From Gymnothorax reevesii (Eukaryota; Chordata; Actinopteri; Anguilliformes; Muraenidae), in assembly GCA_029721435.1 (NCBI GenBank), contig CM056588.1, positions 36,115,930-36,179,929 on the forward strand: a DNA stretch of 64,000 nucleotides, written 5' to 3'. The position numbers and the translations under genes were made by a program. Shown here piece after piece: positions 22,440 to 33,724 of this stretch (the stretch's first letter is position 1; each line of letters opens with the position of its first letter). The notes under the pieces were generated by a model, which was not told the origin of the DNA, did not search any database, and saw only the letters and a program-made list of their open reading frames with translations.

Positions 22440-23166
22440 CGGTAGAATCCACGGGCAGAAGCATATAGCCCATTGAGTTTCCCACTTGCCCCAGTCTAGC
22501 AACAGTGTTGTAAACCTTGACCAGAGCATTATCGGTACGTCTGCATTCCTTGTTGGGGCACCGCACATCCTGTCACAATGCTTCATCAGGCGTAACAACA
22601 AGGGCAGCAACACAGGGCTCCATGGCTGGCATTGGGCCAAGAGCAATTGTGTCCGGGGTTGCCATGTCTGCCAACATGCGGGCAGAATGGTCTGGGCAGC
22701 ACTGACTGGAAGCTGATTTAAAAGCTGCTAATACAACCTCAGTGAAGTCCTTGCAATGAGGCACAAGTGCTTCCTTTGTCCCTGGTACAGGGCAGCACAG
22801 CAAGTTGGTAGGGCCCACTGAGGGTTGAGGTGGGTCCAGGTTCAACTTAGCCAGTGCCATTTTTATGTTGTCACGCACCGACAATACTACAGAGGAGGAG
22901 TAAGTGGAGGATTCACTGCCACTAACTGAGTGTATTGAGGATGGCAGTAATGATTGCAGGTCTACCTCATTGGAGTGCTGATCATGTTGCTCAGCAAACA
23001 GAGAATCGGTGGCTGCCACTGACAGGGCATCACTGTCCTCTAGACACATGTCTGTGGAGTCATCAGACATAGGGGGAGCAAAAGCATGATTCCCCTCAGC
23101 AGCTTCTATTGCAGGGTCTGACAAAAGGGCTTGCAATTTCATAACCTTTGTAGCTAGCTCATCCAT
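22440..23166 (-). pseudogene. Gag-like ORF1 of DIRS1-like element
   Basis: A 197-codon frame (MDELATKVMKLQALLSDPAI...) has an acidic, serine-rich middle, then SVRDNIKMALAKLNLDPPQP and PAMEPCVAALVVTPDEAL. An in-frame TGA at 22570-22572 then interrupts it, and the same frame continues with CPNKECRRTDNALVKVYN to about 22440. The CPxxxCRxT motif is typical of DIRS Gag. The stop is consistent with CGA-to-TGA decay. It packages the element RNA in intact relatives. Confidence 0.75.
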
Positions 23167-23263
23167 TCGCTTTGCTAGTTTAGTGGATGAATGCTTGCAC
23201 TTCGACTGTGATTGCTCCTTGTCACTAGAATGCTTGCGCTACTTACTATGTTTGTTGCCGGCA

Positions 23264-23449
23264 TTAGCCAAATTTACGGATGCGTTCGGATAAAAAGCAT
23301 TGTTCAAGCGGCATGACGTTGCACTCAGGGCAAGGGTTAGTAAGTGCCTCTTGAAGATGTTCTAGGCCTAAGCAAGATGGACAGCGGTTGTGCCCATCCA
23401 ACATGTCCATCCCAGGAAGGCACTGCGTACAATAAGCAGACTGCTCCAT
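23264..23449 (-). pseudogene. Gag N-terminal zinc-finger segment of DIRS1-like element
   Basis: The 61-codon frame has CTQCLPGMD, HNRCPSCLGLEHLQEALTNP and CPECNVMPL. These are paired Cys-x2-Cys motifs in the style of the DIRS Gag N-terminus ('C..CL......H..C..CLG.EH...AL....C..C'). It is out of frame with the next Gag part. A frameshift near 23262 and a TAG near 23236 lie in between. Confidence 0.75.
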
Positions 23450-23987
23450 GTGGGAGGCTTCCGAAGCGATACAGAGCCAATTCAGAAAGATGTGTCGCCA
23501 GAAGCGGTGAATTCAATCCACAATAGCCTAGCTAGTGCAGTTGTTAGCAGACTACTAATCTAACCGAAACGCACAGCAACCGCAATCGCGGATAACCAGT
23601 TATCTCCTTCAAACGAGGGAACTTTGAAAACTGAAAGTACTCGTAGTAGAAAGTACTGCTTGTAGAAAAGTACTGCTTGAACGCCTATTTGCTGGCGATG
23701 TAGTCTGTTTGCCTTACTTACACTCAGGCTGTCGTTTGCACCTAACGAGGGAACCTTGGGCACCGAGGTACTCCCCGGAATCGGATGATGTTACCGAGCG
23801 ATGGAACGCAGGAAACCAATAGGTACTCGCCGGTAATAATCCAGATGTGCTACGACTACAGCTAGATGGGGAAGCTGAAGCTAAGCCCTAAGTAAGCTGC
23901 GCCAGTCGCAGGAAGGTCTCTGAAAAAAGTTCTCCGCCTGGCGTGAATGAAAAAGAGAAAGGTCATGACGCATGTGTAGGTTTATAT

Positions 23988-24192
23988 CAGGGATACTCAC
24001 TCTTTTCCAGATTGAGCCGCTGTGGGTGCAGGCTTTCATTCTAACCAACCAGTCACACACCTGATTCTACTAATCAACCCTTGAGGCTTTTGCCAAAGAC
24101 CCGTGATTAGTAGAATCAGGTGTGAGACTGCATGGTTAGAATGAAAGCCTGCACCCACTGCGGGTCATTCTGGAAAAGAGTGAGTATCCCTG
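23988..24192. mobile_element. Palindromic hAT MITE, 205 bp
   Basis: GTTTATAT is duplicated at 23980-23987 and 24193-24200. Inside, CAGGGATACTCACTCTTTTC at the left is mirrored at the right (GAAAAGAGTGAGTATCCCTG). The arms continue almost to the centre (GCAGGCTTTCATTCTAACCA, CACCTGATTCTACTAATCA mirrored), so the whole element is one hairpin. The 8-bp duplication and the CAG start indicate hAT. It sits in the right end of the DIRS1-like element and is therefore younger. Confidence 0.93.
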
Positions 24193-24199
24193 GTTTATA

Positions 24200-24320
24200 T
24201 CATCATGAGGTCATCAGATGACAAATAATCAATAAGTTCTCGAAGCCAATGCGCGAGCGCATTATATCTTCCACAATGTTTTTATGGCATCTGGCGGTCT
24301 GAAAGTATAAAATAGAACCT
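24200..24320 (-). repeat. DIRS right inverted terminal repeat
   Basis: ATGAGGTCATCAGATGACAA, AATCAATAAGTTCTCGAAGC and CAATGCGCGAGCGCAT mirror the left repeat at 19850-19985. Confidence 0.9.
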
Positions 24321-24699
24321 CAGTGTATGAAGACTGCGCAATTACATGTAGTTAGCTTTATCCACTAGACCACAGGATTTACGTATACGTAGAAGCTTAG
24401 TAGGTATGTAAAGCTGTTAAGAATGTTAATGATTAATGAATTTAAAAACTTTGTACTCGCTGGTAGAGCTCATCTCATTAAATGCACTGAAATGGCAAAT
24501 CGCTCTTTGGATTTTTTTTTCTTCCAAAGAATCGTTGCCTAAAGTGTCTTTTCATTTATATGGTAAATCGTATTGTAGCTAGTTTGTATATGATCACAAA
24601 ATAATATGCCAAACGACGAATTAGTATCGTAATATCGATCACAACTGCCGTATTTAGGCACAAATACCAAATTTTTAAGCTGCCCGCGGTGAAAATCAG

Positions 24700-25350
24700 A
24701 CCGGCGTGCTCCTGGTAACATTGTTATTCGAACGACAATCGCTCAAACCATCATGGTTCAAACTAACATCGTTCAAATTAAAATGGTTCACACTACTGTG
24801 GTACGAACAGGGTACTAAGGTTTTGGGAAACCATCGTTCTTCTGATGTTCGTTCGTTTAACGATGCATCGTACCATGTTAGTTCAACTTCCGAAGTTGTT
24901 AGGAAAACGAACCCCAAATAAATAATTTTATATACACGAGCCGGGAGGCGGGACTTCCGTTGAATGCGCGAACTTACTTGAAACATAACTGTGGTATTTT
25001 TACCCCCCCGGCATATAATGCGGCGGGATATAGCGATCAGTGTGTCCGTCCGTCCGTCTGTAATAAAATCGTTTCCGGGCCAGAACTCGAAAACTATACC
25101 ACTTACAAACACCAAATTTGGTGTGGAGCTTCTCTTATGGTCTAGTTGTGCCTTTTGGGGGTTTCGGTCCGTCCGTCTGTCCACACAACCTGTAGGTTAC
25201 ACAACCTACAGCCGGGGGGTGGGGGGATCCGCCATTGCCAGATGGCTCTTGTATTATTTTTAGCGAAAAATAATCGCGTTTCTTGAGTTCTGAGGACATG
25301 AGTGGACAAAGCAGACTTGGATTAAACTGGACGATGCGGTGGACGTGCGC
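24700..25350 (-). repeat. Dispersed repeat, copy B, with an insertion
   Basis: The part 24940-25000 plus 25250-25345 is the inverted counterpart of 16890-17105 (GCCGGGAGGCGGGACTTCCG, AATAATCGCGTTTCTTGAGT, AGCAGACTTGGATTAAACTG). The left part, 24720-24905, has 'AACCATCNTGGTTCAAA'-type blocks like the Harbinger-type sequence around 17130-18015. The two families are adjacent at both loci, so they may be one element. The block 25005-25250 interrupts this copy. Confidence 0.65.
25005..25255 (+). repeat. Insertion in copy B: 'TAATGCGGCGGGATATAGC' repeat
   Basis: Sequence absent from copy A at 16.9 kb begins with a C run and GGCATATAATGCGGCGGGAT, then ATAGC. It carries a (GTCC)n run, AACTCGAAAACTATACCACT and CAAATTTGGTGTGGA. 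It ends in a perfect hairpin, CTGTAGGTT-ACAC-AACCTACAG, at 25190-25211, followed by a G run. A similar opening, GTAATGCGGTGGACATAGC, occurs at 26690-26708. The element class is unknown. Confidence 0.6.
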
Positions 25351-26664
25351 TGGCATCTGTTCTAGACAATTTTGTACATCCATCGATATTCAACTGCTAT
25401 CAGCGACTATGGATGATTCTTTCTGCGCTATCCAATTCAAGTACATACCAAGTATACATTAAAATTATCAGGATGAGACTACTTAGTTTAACACAGGACA
25501 TGATCAACCCGTTGTGCCACTGAAAAACAGTTATGGCGGGGGAAAAGATGTACTATTTCACATTGACTACATTAAACTTCAATAAAATTCTTTCAGAAAA
25601 ATAAACAAGAATAAACATGTCTCATAAATTACAAATTTGAAAATCTACCAAATGGCGTTTGCGGAACTAGTCAAACGACAAGCAGTCACTCTCATGGGTG
25701 TTGATGAAAAAGTATCAAGAGTACGAAATTGGGATTTATATGGTCAAATATAGGCTTACGATAATTTCCGATCATAATGACACGTGACGAATCCCGGGAA
25801 TACACGCGTTTAACGGCCACATACTGCGCAGTGCGCCTTATCACAGGCCTTGATTTGGGTACTGCTGCAACGGCAAGCAACAGTTATCGGGTATTTATTT
25901 CTCCATCAAGCCGAATATCTCGAAACGATAGTTAAGAGTTAAATCCACAATTTACCGTTCCAGCGGTGTCAAACTCAAGGCTGACAGCGAAGTTGTTTTC
26001 CCGCAAATAGAATTTGATTTCTGCAAATTGCGGAATCAGACAAATTGTGGAACCGGTCAACCCACTGTACAGCCGTTTGTTGCGCTGTAAAATGCCTGAT
26101 GTAGCAAAGTAAAAGGAAATAAAATCACCTATAATAGCGTGATGTTCTGTTTCAATTTACCAATACATTCACGCATCAGCTTATATTCTTTCAGGTTTCA
26201 AATTTTTATTACAGAATTACAAGCTGACCAGAGGGCATATGGTTATTGTGGGCTGAGCAGGAGATAAGTATGTGCAGACACCAGATCCCAGAGGCTCTCT
26301 TTTCATCTGATCTTATCTGCACTGACACACCGTGGGGAAGCCTGGCTTCCTGCCCTCTCCACCTCCTCCTGAAACCTCCCCTCACACCTCCCATTAAGAC
26401 TCATTACTTTAATCAGGGAGGAAATCTGTGATTTCCCATCACATAATCAAGTGCTAATGCAGGGGAAATTACATACTCAACGCAAGCATGGCTACCTGGC
26501 CTTCGGGGTGATTCTATTCCACCGTTATCCATGCAGTTGGTTAGTCGATATGCTGAGACGTGTTGGGCTAGACTGAGTGGTGCTTTTAACACACAGCATA
26601 TAACAAATTATATAGCACAAAATAAATGGCTTCTGTGCAATAAAACTGTTCCTTCCATTTTTTT
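25351..26664. other. Non-coding sequence, nothing recognised
   Basis: No frame, repeat boundary or RNA gene is recognised. 26390-26520 has mixed composition with AATCA and TAATCA motifs, but no functional claim is possible. Confidence 0.5.
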
Positions 26665-28265
26665 TTTTTGCCGTATGTCCCCCGTTTGTAATGCGGTGGA
26701 CATAGCTCTCAGCGTTTATGTGTATCCGTTTGTACCTGTTTTCAGTGATTTTAGTTTGAGGACCACGACTCAAGAACCGGTCAACATTTTTTCACAAAAC
26801 TTCACACCAGCAGTGAACAAATACCGGAGTGGTGCCTTTCGTGGTCTTGGAATTTTTTTTATCGATTGATCACAAGGTGGCGCTGAAACAAACTTAGTTT
26901 CATCCTATAACTTTTGGGCTGTAGGTGACATAAAACAGGTTCAAAACTCATCAATCCTGTTCAGAAGTTTTATTCAAAATTGTAGTCTGACAGTATACAT
27001 CAAAAACAAGTTGTGATAATGTAGTTGAGGAGGGCAAATCCAGAATCGTAATCCATACGCAGTTCAGTTGTCAAGAACCAGCAAGGAAGTACGCCAGAGC
27101 CAATAGGAAAGACAGAACAGTAATTCAAAGGGGCCAAACAGGAAATCAAACAAAAGTAATCAATCGGACATAAGGGACTAGACGAGATTGAAAATCGAGA
27201 AACAAACCATAACCAAGGAATCAGAGAATGTTTATATTGTGGACAGGGAAAATAGGCTGACGAAAGCACAACTAGAAGACTGAACAAAGGGGCTAATATA
27301 GGGAGCTGAAGAGGCTAATTACAATGGGCCACAGGGAGCTGTGCTAGAAAGGTGCGGGGAGGTGTGGGAAACAATCAAACAATGAATGAGTGTTGGTGCA
27401 CAGAGGGGGTTCAAACAGAAAGTACACGGCAAGTAATAGGTAAATAGAATCGCTGGACTGATACAAATAACTGCTAAAATAAACAATGAACATGAAAAAT
27501 GATATCGACAGATGCAAAATGCAAAATAAACATAACTACACCAGCTCAGACACTGACTGTCGGTTTCAGAAATTATTTTTTTACTCTGGATTCCATGGTC
27601 CTCACAAATCTGGCCATCAATTGATGTAGGTCGTCTCCATTCGCATATCAGTATATTTTTCGCCACAATGATTTTTTTTGAAAACCTTTTGACTCTATCT
27701 TTTCCACAGTGTGACCAACTCGCATGAAATTTGCTACTCAACATCTTCAGACCAAGATCTTTTACGCCTGTATACACAAAATTACCACTAGTTAGGCATT
27801 GTATTTTGTGGACGTGATCTCTTTTGCAAAAGTGAGCTTGAACTCCTGAATGCGACATCCAGTCGTCACCAAACTTGAGAACCCTCATTTACCGGCCGTT
27901 AAACTCAAGTGTACAAAATTTGGAGTATTTATGTCCATAGATGGAACCATAACAAACAAATGGTCATATCCCAAGAACCTATTTATCAGGCAACTTAAAA
28001 CTTTGCATGCTTCATGACGGTCAAGGATTAATTGATGTCTATAAATACAGGGTTTTTTCACAAACCAGATCAGCTACCATATGCCAATCACATTTCCTCA
28101 TCCCTTCCTTTCTCTGAGGTATCATGAATTGTCATGAAATGTTCCAAGATAAGTGTGTTTGAAAGACCAATTAGCCATGTGCCAGAGTACAGCCTTTAGA
28201 AATTTCAGATTTTTTTAAATTTCAATTTTTTGGGGGGCAGAGGGAGAATGCCATCTGCTGATGGC
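26665..28265. repeat. Probable unclassified dispersed repeat
   Basis: It starts with CCGTATGTCCCCCGTTTGTA ATGCGGTGGACATAGC. Downstream, phrases such as CATGAAATTTGCTACTCA, GTACAAAATTTGGAGTATT and ATGGTCATATCCCAAGAACC resemble the interiors of the 17.2-kb and 25.0-kb repeats. No termini were defined. A 189-codon minus-strand frame (27319-27888) has no recognised domain. Confidence 0.35.
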
Positions 28266-28676
28266 TCCTGATCAATTAATTTACAGCTTGAGCTGGGAAA
28301 TTGACTCCAGGCATCCATGATTTGCTACAATATTAAAATTTAAGATAATCTCATTTTGAAAGAACGTTTGAATCATGTTTAATTTACATTAATTTCAAAA
28401 TCTGAACTATGTAGTGTTCTATTTTTTATCATTAAATTACTTCTTATTTACCTTGATTTCATGCGTAAATGCTTAATTTCTAATGCCGTGACAGTTTTCC
28501 TCCATGTTTCGCATTGCTGCTTAGTATGTGCATTGTTCACTATCATTTACTTTAATGCTAGAATCTAAAATATAGCTGCATGTAACTTCATGCGTACAAA
28601 CTGACCCCAGTACCCCTGCAGGCTGGAGAGGGTAACCCCATTATTTGTGCTGCACTAGCCAGCGCTTGCAGCTCGT
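28266..28676. other. Non-coding AT-rich sequence
   Basis: Nothing recognised. Confidence 0.5.
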
Positions 28677-28683
28677 GGGTACC

Positions 28684-29237
28684 ACAGACTGAATAAAAAG
28701 ATGGACGCAGAACTCTCAGGTCTGAAAATTGAGGCATATGCGGAAATCTCCAATATTTGCAATCTATTTAATGGCCAGCTGATGGCGACGTCGGTGGTTG
28801 CAGAAAGAAGTTCAATCCTGTAGAAGTCTATGAGAAAATGACCGTACTTTCCCACCTGATTTATGATTTACAGATTTTCTACATTACTTTATTGTATCTA
28901 TTGCAGGTTTCAAATCTCCTTCGATATAGCATGATGTTTATTTTTGTAAATTATGGTCCCAAATAGACTAGAATAATGGATAAATCCAGAATATGCTTTA
29001 GGGGCGTGGCAATCCTCTGGTCCTTGTGTCTGATATGGTCAGATCCACACGTAGATCCACCCCTTTCTCCTCCCTGGATATTCAGTTCACGCTCTCGTTC
29101 AATAGGAATCACATCCGGTTTCAAAATAACAAAATGGCGTAATTCAAATTGCCAAAATCGAGGCTTCCGAAATGGTATGCAAAAACCAATGGGTGACGTC
29201 ACGGTTGCTTCGTCCATCATTTTGTACAGTCTATGAT
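28684..29237. mobile_element. MITE, 554 bp, 'CATAGACTGTA..AAAGATGGACG' type
   Basis: The left end ACAGACTGAATAAAAAGATG, then GACGC, is mirrored by the complement of GCTTCGTCCATCATTTTGTA, then CAGTCTATGAT, at the right. GGGTACC occurs directly before and after (28677-28683, 29238-29244) and may be the target duplication. The right part reads, in reverse, GTGACGTCACCCATTGGTTT then TTGGCAATTTG, as in a common teleost repeat. It has no coding capacity. Confidence 0.75.
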
Positions 29238-29244
29238 GGGTACC

Positions 29245-29984
29245 CCTTGTGTTTCTATTTTGGGATATAAGGATGCTAGTCTGCTGTTTTTTTATGATCC
29301 TCTCAGTATTCTTGGCGAATCCTGCAATCTTTAATCCCTGCTTGTATGGATATTCCATTGCTGGGCAGGTGTTGCTAAGGTTTTGGGACTGGGGGCACTG
29401 TGATGGAAGGAGATTGGTACAGCATTAATCTTCCTTCCCGTCCCTGCAGCAGAGATCATGCATTTGGGGACCTTTGGTCCCCCCTCTCCAGATTCTGCTG
29501 GATTGATGACGCGCCTGAGAATAACCCAACCGAGCGCTCCTGGGATTAGAGTCACAGCAGGATCAGGACAGTCTCTTCATCATCTACTTCTCATCCTGTA
29601 TCCCCGCTAACACAAAATATTACAGAGGTGTTTTGTCATTGTTTCAATGTTGCCATAACATTGCAGTATCATTGTGAGAGTATCGTTTGTGGGTTTGTCC
29701 TGCCACAGCACTGGGAGCGACCCTGGCACAGACCAGCTGCTGTTAGATCTCCAGAGCCCCTGTGTGTCACTGGCTGCTCTCATAAAATGGTGGCGTGAAG
29801 CGCAGAACTTGGCACTGACCTACAAGGGAGAGGCACATGAAATGCTCTCATAACATCATCTCCCAGTGACCTAAAATATATTGACCACTCACGCAGAGCA
29901 GTGAACAGTTTACTCTGTTTCCGCCCCCCCACCTGAAATTAAAGTGTCTTTTATTCGTTCTTTTTCTGTGCTTCTTGTTGGAGG
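29245..29984. other. Non-coding sequence, nothing recognised
   Basis: Mixed-composition sequence without a supportable frame. Confidence 0.5.
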
Positions 29985-30332
29985 CCTGTCACTGTGATAT
30001 TTAGGAATAATTTATGAATGGTGTGAATATTCAGGTTCATGGCAGCAGGTTGTCACTGTGATATTATTCAGGAGTTTATGGAAGACATGAATATTCTTAT
30101 TCTTGTGTTGGCTGTTACGTGTAGTTTATTGACGGTGTGAATATTCTTGTTCTTGTGGTGGGGCTGTTGCTGTTATTTTACTGAATAGTTTATGGGTGGT
30201 GTGAATAGTCTTGTTCTTGTGGTCAGGTTGTCGCTGTGATATTAATTAATAGCTTATAGATGGTTTGAATATTCTTGTTCATGAGGTCGGGCTGTCGCTG
30301 TGATATTAATGAATAGTTTATGGACGGTGTGA
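29985..30332. repeat. ~63-bp minisatellite, 5-6 copies
   Basis: Units contain GTCGCTGTGATATTAATGAA, TAGTTTATGGACGGTGTGAA and TATTCTTGTTCTTGTGGTC. The last units are the most alike. The array ends abruptly at a CpG-richer stretch near 30335. Confidence 0.85.
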
Positions 30333-31324
30333 ATATTTCAGCGGAGCGTGGCGGAGGTCTGACTCCCCACCGCCGCTCACAGCGCTGAGATCAAACGGAG
30401 AGATGCCGCACAGCGCACGGCCCAGTTTCCTCGCTCCAAGCGAGCTTCTGGAAGCTCATCAAATATTTGCTGCTCCCTCATTTCCTTCTTAGTTTTTCAA
30501 AAAACTTTTTCCCGCTATCGCATCGAAATTCTGAGCATTAAGCATCTCGATTGCCTTCAGGATAAGCGCTGCTTGCTGGCACGATGTTTGAACTGCTCGC
30601 TCGGAAATTTTCAGGAAGAAATTGTTTGGCAACGAAAGAAATGGGGAAAAATGCTAAGGCTTCAGGAAGAATTCGGCAAAACAGCATGGTAAACTTTTGA
30701 ACTGTGAATATGAAAGGCTTTACTTCTGAGCAGGGTACAATGGTGTTCGCTGGGAAAGTTCGATTCCTGCTGCCACAGGTTTGAACAGTTGCTGCGTTAT
30801 TAGCGGACTACATACGGCACGTGTAGCGGTATCTCTCTGTGTGGGTGAAAATCATGGGTTTGGTTCAATTGTTCTTTCCCACAGAGCTAAAACTCCTGCC
30901 AGCTTCTAAGTGACTGTCGTCAAACAACTACATGTTAAACTCCTGTCAGTGTGACGTGTAATTGGGATGATACACACGCTGTGGGTGTCTGGCTCTGTCA
31001 TCGCTGTGTGCTTCGTGCCTTGTTTTCCTTACGGAACGAAGAATTTCCCTCCATTATGGAAGTATTAACTTAAACTTACTGCATGCAGCCCTCGCGGCTG
31101 GATGCCATTTTGTTCCTTGTTTCGCTGGCCTAGTACTGGCCACACACCCACTCTGAGAATGCACACAGCTGACTAAAAATTTAAAACCCAATACAATAAT
31201 CCTGTATAGTTTGCTTTGAACAATTCGTTGAGCCAGGATTGAGAATGTTTGTTTCAATGGGTGTGGTGGTAACCGAACTGTATGGAACAACACAGGAACC
31301 AGAGCTTGGATCGCACTAGCCTTC
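30333..31324. other. Non-coding sequence with a CpG-richer start
   Basis: 30335-30430 is CpG-rich (GCGGAGCGTGGCGGAGG, CCGCACAGCGCACGG), followed by AT-rich DNA. No coding frame was found. It could be part of a regulatory region, but nothing specific can be shown. Confidence 0.4.
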
Positions 31325-31326
31325 TA

Positions 31327-32941
31327 CAAAACCCAAAACCAGTGAAGTTGGCACGTTGTGTAAATCGTAAATAAAAACAGAATACAATGATTTGCAAATC
31401 CTTTTCAACCTATATTCAATTGAATACACAGCAAAGACAAGTTGCTTAATGTTCGAACAGGTAAACTTTGTAATTTTTTGCAAATATTAGCTCATTTGGA
31501 ATTTGATGCCTGCAACATGTTTCAAACATGTTGCAACATGGCACAAGTGGCAAAAAAGACTGAGAGAGTTGAGGAATGCTCATCAAACACTTATTTGGAA
31601 CATCCCACAGGTGAACGGGCTTATTGGGAACAGGTGGGTGCCATGATTGGGTATAAAAGCAGCTTCCCTGAAATGCTCAGTCATTCACAAACAAGAATGG
31701 GGTGAGGGTCACCACTTAGTGAACAAATGTGTGAGCTGATTGTTGAACAGTTTAAAAACAGCATTCCTCAATGAGCTATTGCAAGAAATTTAAGGATTTC
31801 ATCATCTACGGTCCGTAATATCGTCAAAAGGTTCAGAGAATCTGGAGAAATCCCTGCACGTAAGCGACAAGGCCGAAAACCAACATTGAATGCCCGTGAC
31901 CTTCGATCCCTCAGGCGGTACTGCATCAAAAACCGACATCAGTGTGTAAAGGACATCACCACATGGGCTCAGGAACACTTCAGAAAACCACTGTCAGTAA
32001 CTACAGTTCGTTGCTTCATCTGCAAGTGCAAGTTAAAGCTCTATAATGCAAAGCGAAAGCCATTTATCAACAGCACCCAGAAACGCCGCTGGCTTCGCTG
32101 GGCCCAAGCTCATCTAAGATGGACTGATGCAAAGTGGAAAAGTGTTCTGTGGTTTGAAGAGTCCACATTTCAAATTGTTTTTGCAAACTGTGGACGTCGT
32201 GTCCTCTGCACCAAAGAGGAAAAGAACCATATGGACTGTTATAGGCGCAAAGTGCAAAAGCCAGCATCTGTGATGGTATGGGGGTGTATTAGTGCCCAAG
32301 GCATGGGCAACTTACACATATGTGAAGGCACCATTAATGCTGAAAGGTACATACAGGTTTTGGAGCAACATATGTTGCCATCCAAGCAACGTCTTTTTCA
32401 TGGACGCCCCTGCTTATTTCAGCAAGACAATGCCAAGCCACATTCTGCACGTGTTACAACAGCATGGCTCCGTAGTAAAAGAGTGCGAGTACTAGACTGG
32501 CCTGCCTGTAGTCCAGACCCGTCTCCCATTGAAAATGTGTGGCGCATTATGAAGCGTAAAATACGACAACGGAGACCCCGGACTGTTGAACAACTTAAGC
32601 TGTACATCAAGCAAGAATGGGAAAGAGTTCCACCTGAAAAGCTTCAAAAATTGGTCTCCTCAGTTCCCAAACGTTTACTGAGTGTCGTTAAAAGGAAAGG
32701 CGATGTAACACAGTGGTAAAAAGGCCCCTGTGCCAACTTTTTTGCAATGTGTTGCTGCCTTTAAATTCTAAGTTAATGATTATTTGCAAAAAAAAAAAAA
32801 AGTCTCTCAGTTTGAACATTAAACATCTTGTCTTTGCAGTGTATTCAATTGAATATAAGTTGAAAAGGATTTGCAAATCATTGTATTCTGTTTTTATCTA
32901 CGATTTACATAACGTGCCAACTTCACTGGTTTTGGGTTTTG
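31327..32941 (+). mobile_element. Tc1-like DNA transposon, near-complete, 1615 bp
   Basis: TA dinucleotides at 31325-31326 and 32942-32943 flank inverted repeats of about 130 bp: CAAAACCCAAAACCAGTGAA, then GTTGGCACGTT, at the left and its complement at the right, continuing through AAATAAAAACAGAATACAAT, GATTTGCAAATC and TCAATTGAATACAC. Between them lies one transposase reading frame (31697-32719). The related copies in this window, at 6614-8638 and 34085-34290, are much more decayed. Confidence 0.95.
31697..32719 (+). pseudogene. Tc1-like DD34E transposase, two nonsense codons and a catalytic change
   Basis: From ATG at 31697 to TAA at 32717-32719 the frame is 340 codons plus stop, the full length of a Tc1 transposase, with no frameshift. 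Two TGA codons interrupt it, at 31703-31705 (codon 3) and 31772-31774 (codon 26); both fit CGA-to-TGA change at CpG. The helix-turn-helix lies at about residues 26-60 (AIARNLRISSSTVRNIVKRF), followed by a GRKP hinge. Catalytic residues: the expected first Asp is Glu (residue 154, in LWFEES), the second Asp is D244 (FQQDNAKPH), and the Glu is E279 (SPIENVW), with 34 residues between the last two. The normal role is cut-and-paste at TA. As it stands the gene is dead. The part from 31886 onward is open but lacks most of the DNA-binding domain. Confidence 0.95.
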
Positions 32942-32943
32942 TA

Positions 32944-33724
32944 CCTTAGAGATTTAGCACTGCTTCACACAGGCTGTTTGTTATTCGTTTCTATGTCCGT
33001 CCGTCTCGTTTGTCATGCGCGTACAACGAATATCCATGGTCCCCCTCTCTTTTGCTAGTTAATGGTCAGAGAGGAGAGATGGATCGAGATTAAGTGTTAG
33101 TGTGAATGCTGCCTGAGGTGTGCAGGGGATTGGTCGGTTACAATCAGTGACCTCCGACCTTTTGTCTTCAGTGGATATTGTTTATTGGGCTGTGGGGGAG
33201 ATCACACCATCGATGAAAATAACTGCAGCTCTGAGTATCAGAGCAGTACAGCCCCCTGGGGGAGAGACTGTGGTGCTCGGGGGGGGGTTGTCCTATGGCA
33301 CTGATACATGAGGGCGGAGAATTGAAACGACGCTTTAGAAGGTCAAGCGCTTCCGCCCTCTATTATTGTCCCCATCCCCTTCCCCCTTTGTCTTATTCTG
33401 TCCCCCCCTTCTCCCCCCCACACACACAGACAAGCACACACGCACACTCACACACACACACACGCACACACACTTGATTTCACAGAGTGTGGCTGTTAAT
33501 CCAGTTGCTGTCGAAGTGGTGGTTATGTACCAATTCCAGCTCCTACTGCAATTTTTTTTATGTTTCGTCCGCTTTTTTATCATACAGATGAATCATCTTT
33601 GCGCAAAATGACACCTGCTTACTTAAGGTGGTGGTGGAGAGCTGGGGGTGGGGGGTTATGCTTCAGCCCAAATCCCTTCTCCATGGTCACAGCAAGGATG
33701 AAATACTAATGCTAATTGTTTGCC
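32944..33724. other. Non-coding sequence with a C-rich tract and (CA)n
   Basis: 33400-33475 is a C-rich and (CA)n tract. Nothing else is recognised; frames here are low-complexity. Confidence 0.55.

Larger units (their letters stand above)
19466..24330 (-). mobile_element. DIRS1-like tyrosine-recombinase retrotransposon, defective
   Basis: Reading from right to left, it carries a zinc-finger-bearing Gag start, Gag, an RNase H region and a tyrosine recombinase, the DIRS order. Inverted terminal repeats of about 115-135 bp lie at 19850-19985 and 24200-24320. Further inverted blocks (GGTTACGGATGTAACCGTGG TTCTATGAA at 19474-19502, complement at 20044-20073) lie at the left end. No LTR pair and no integrase are present, as expected for DIRS. 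The reverse transcriptase proper is missing, and every frame is broken. A solo LTR and a hAT MITE are inserted in its two ends. Confidence 0.85.

Noticed and set aside
27319..27888. 189-codon minus-strand frame as a gene
   Set aside because: It is within a probable dispersed repeat, with no recognised domain and a composition typical of non-coding DNA.
30333..30480. CpG island promoter
   Set aside because: It is only about 100 bp long, next to a minisatellite, with no exon evidence.
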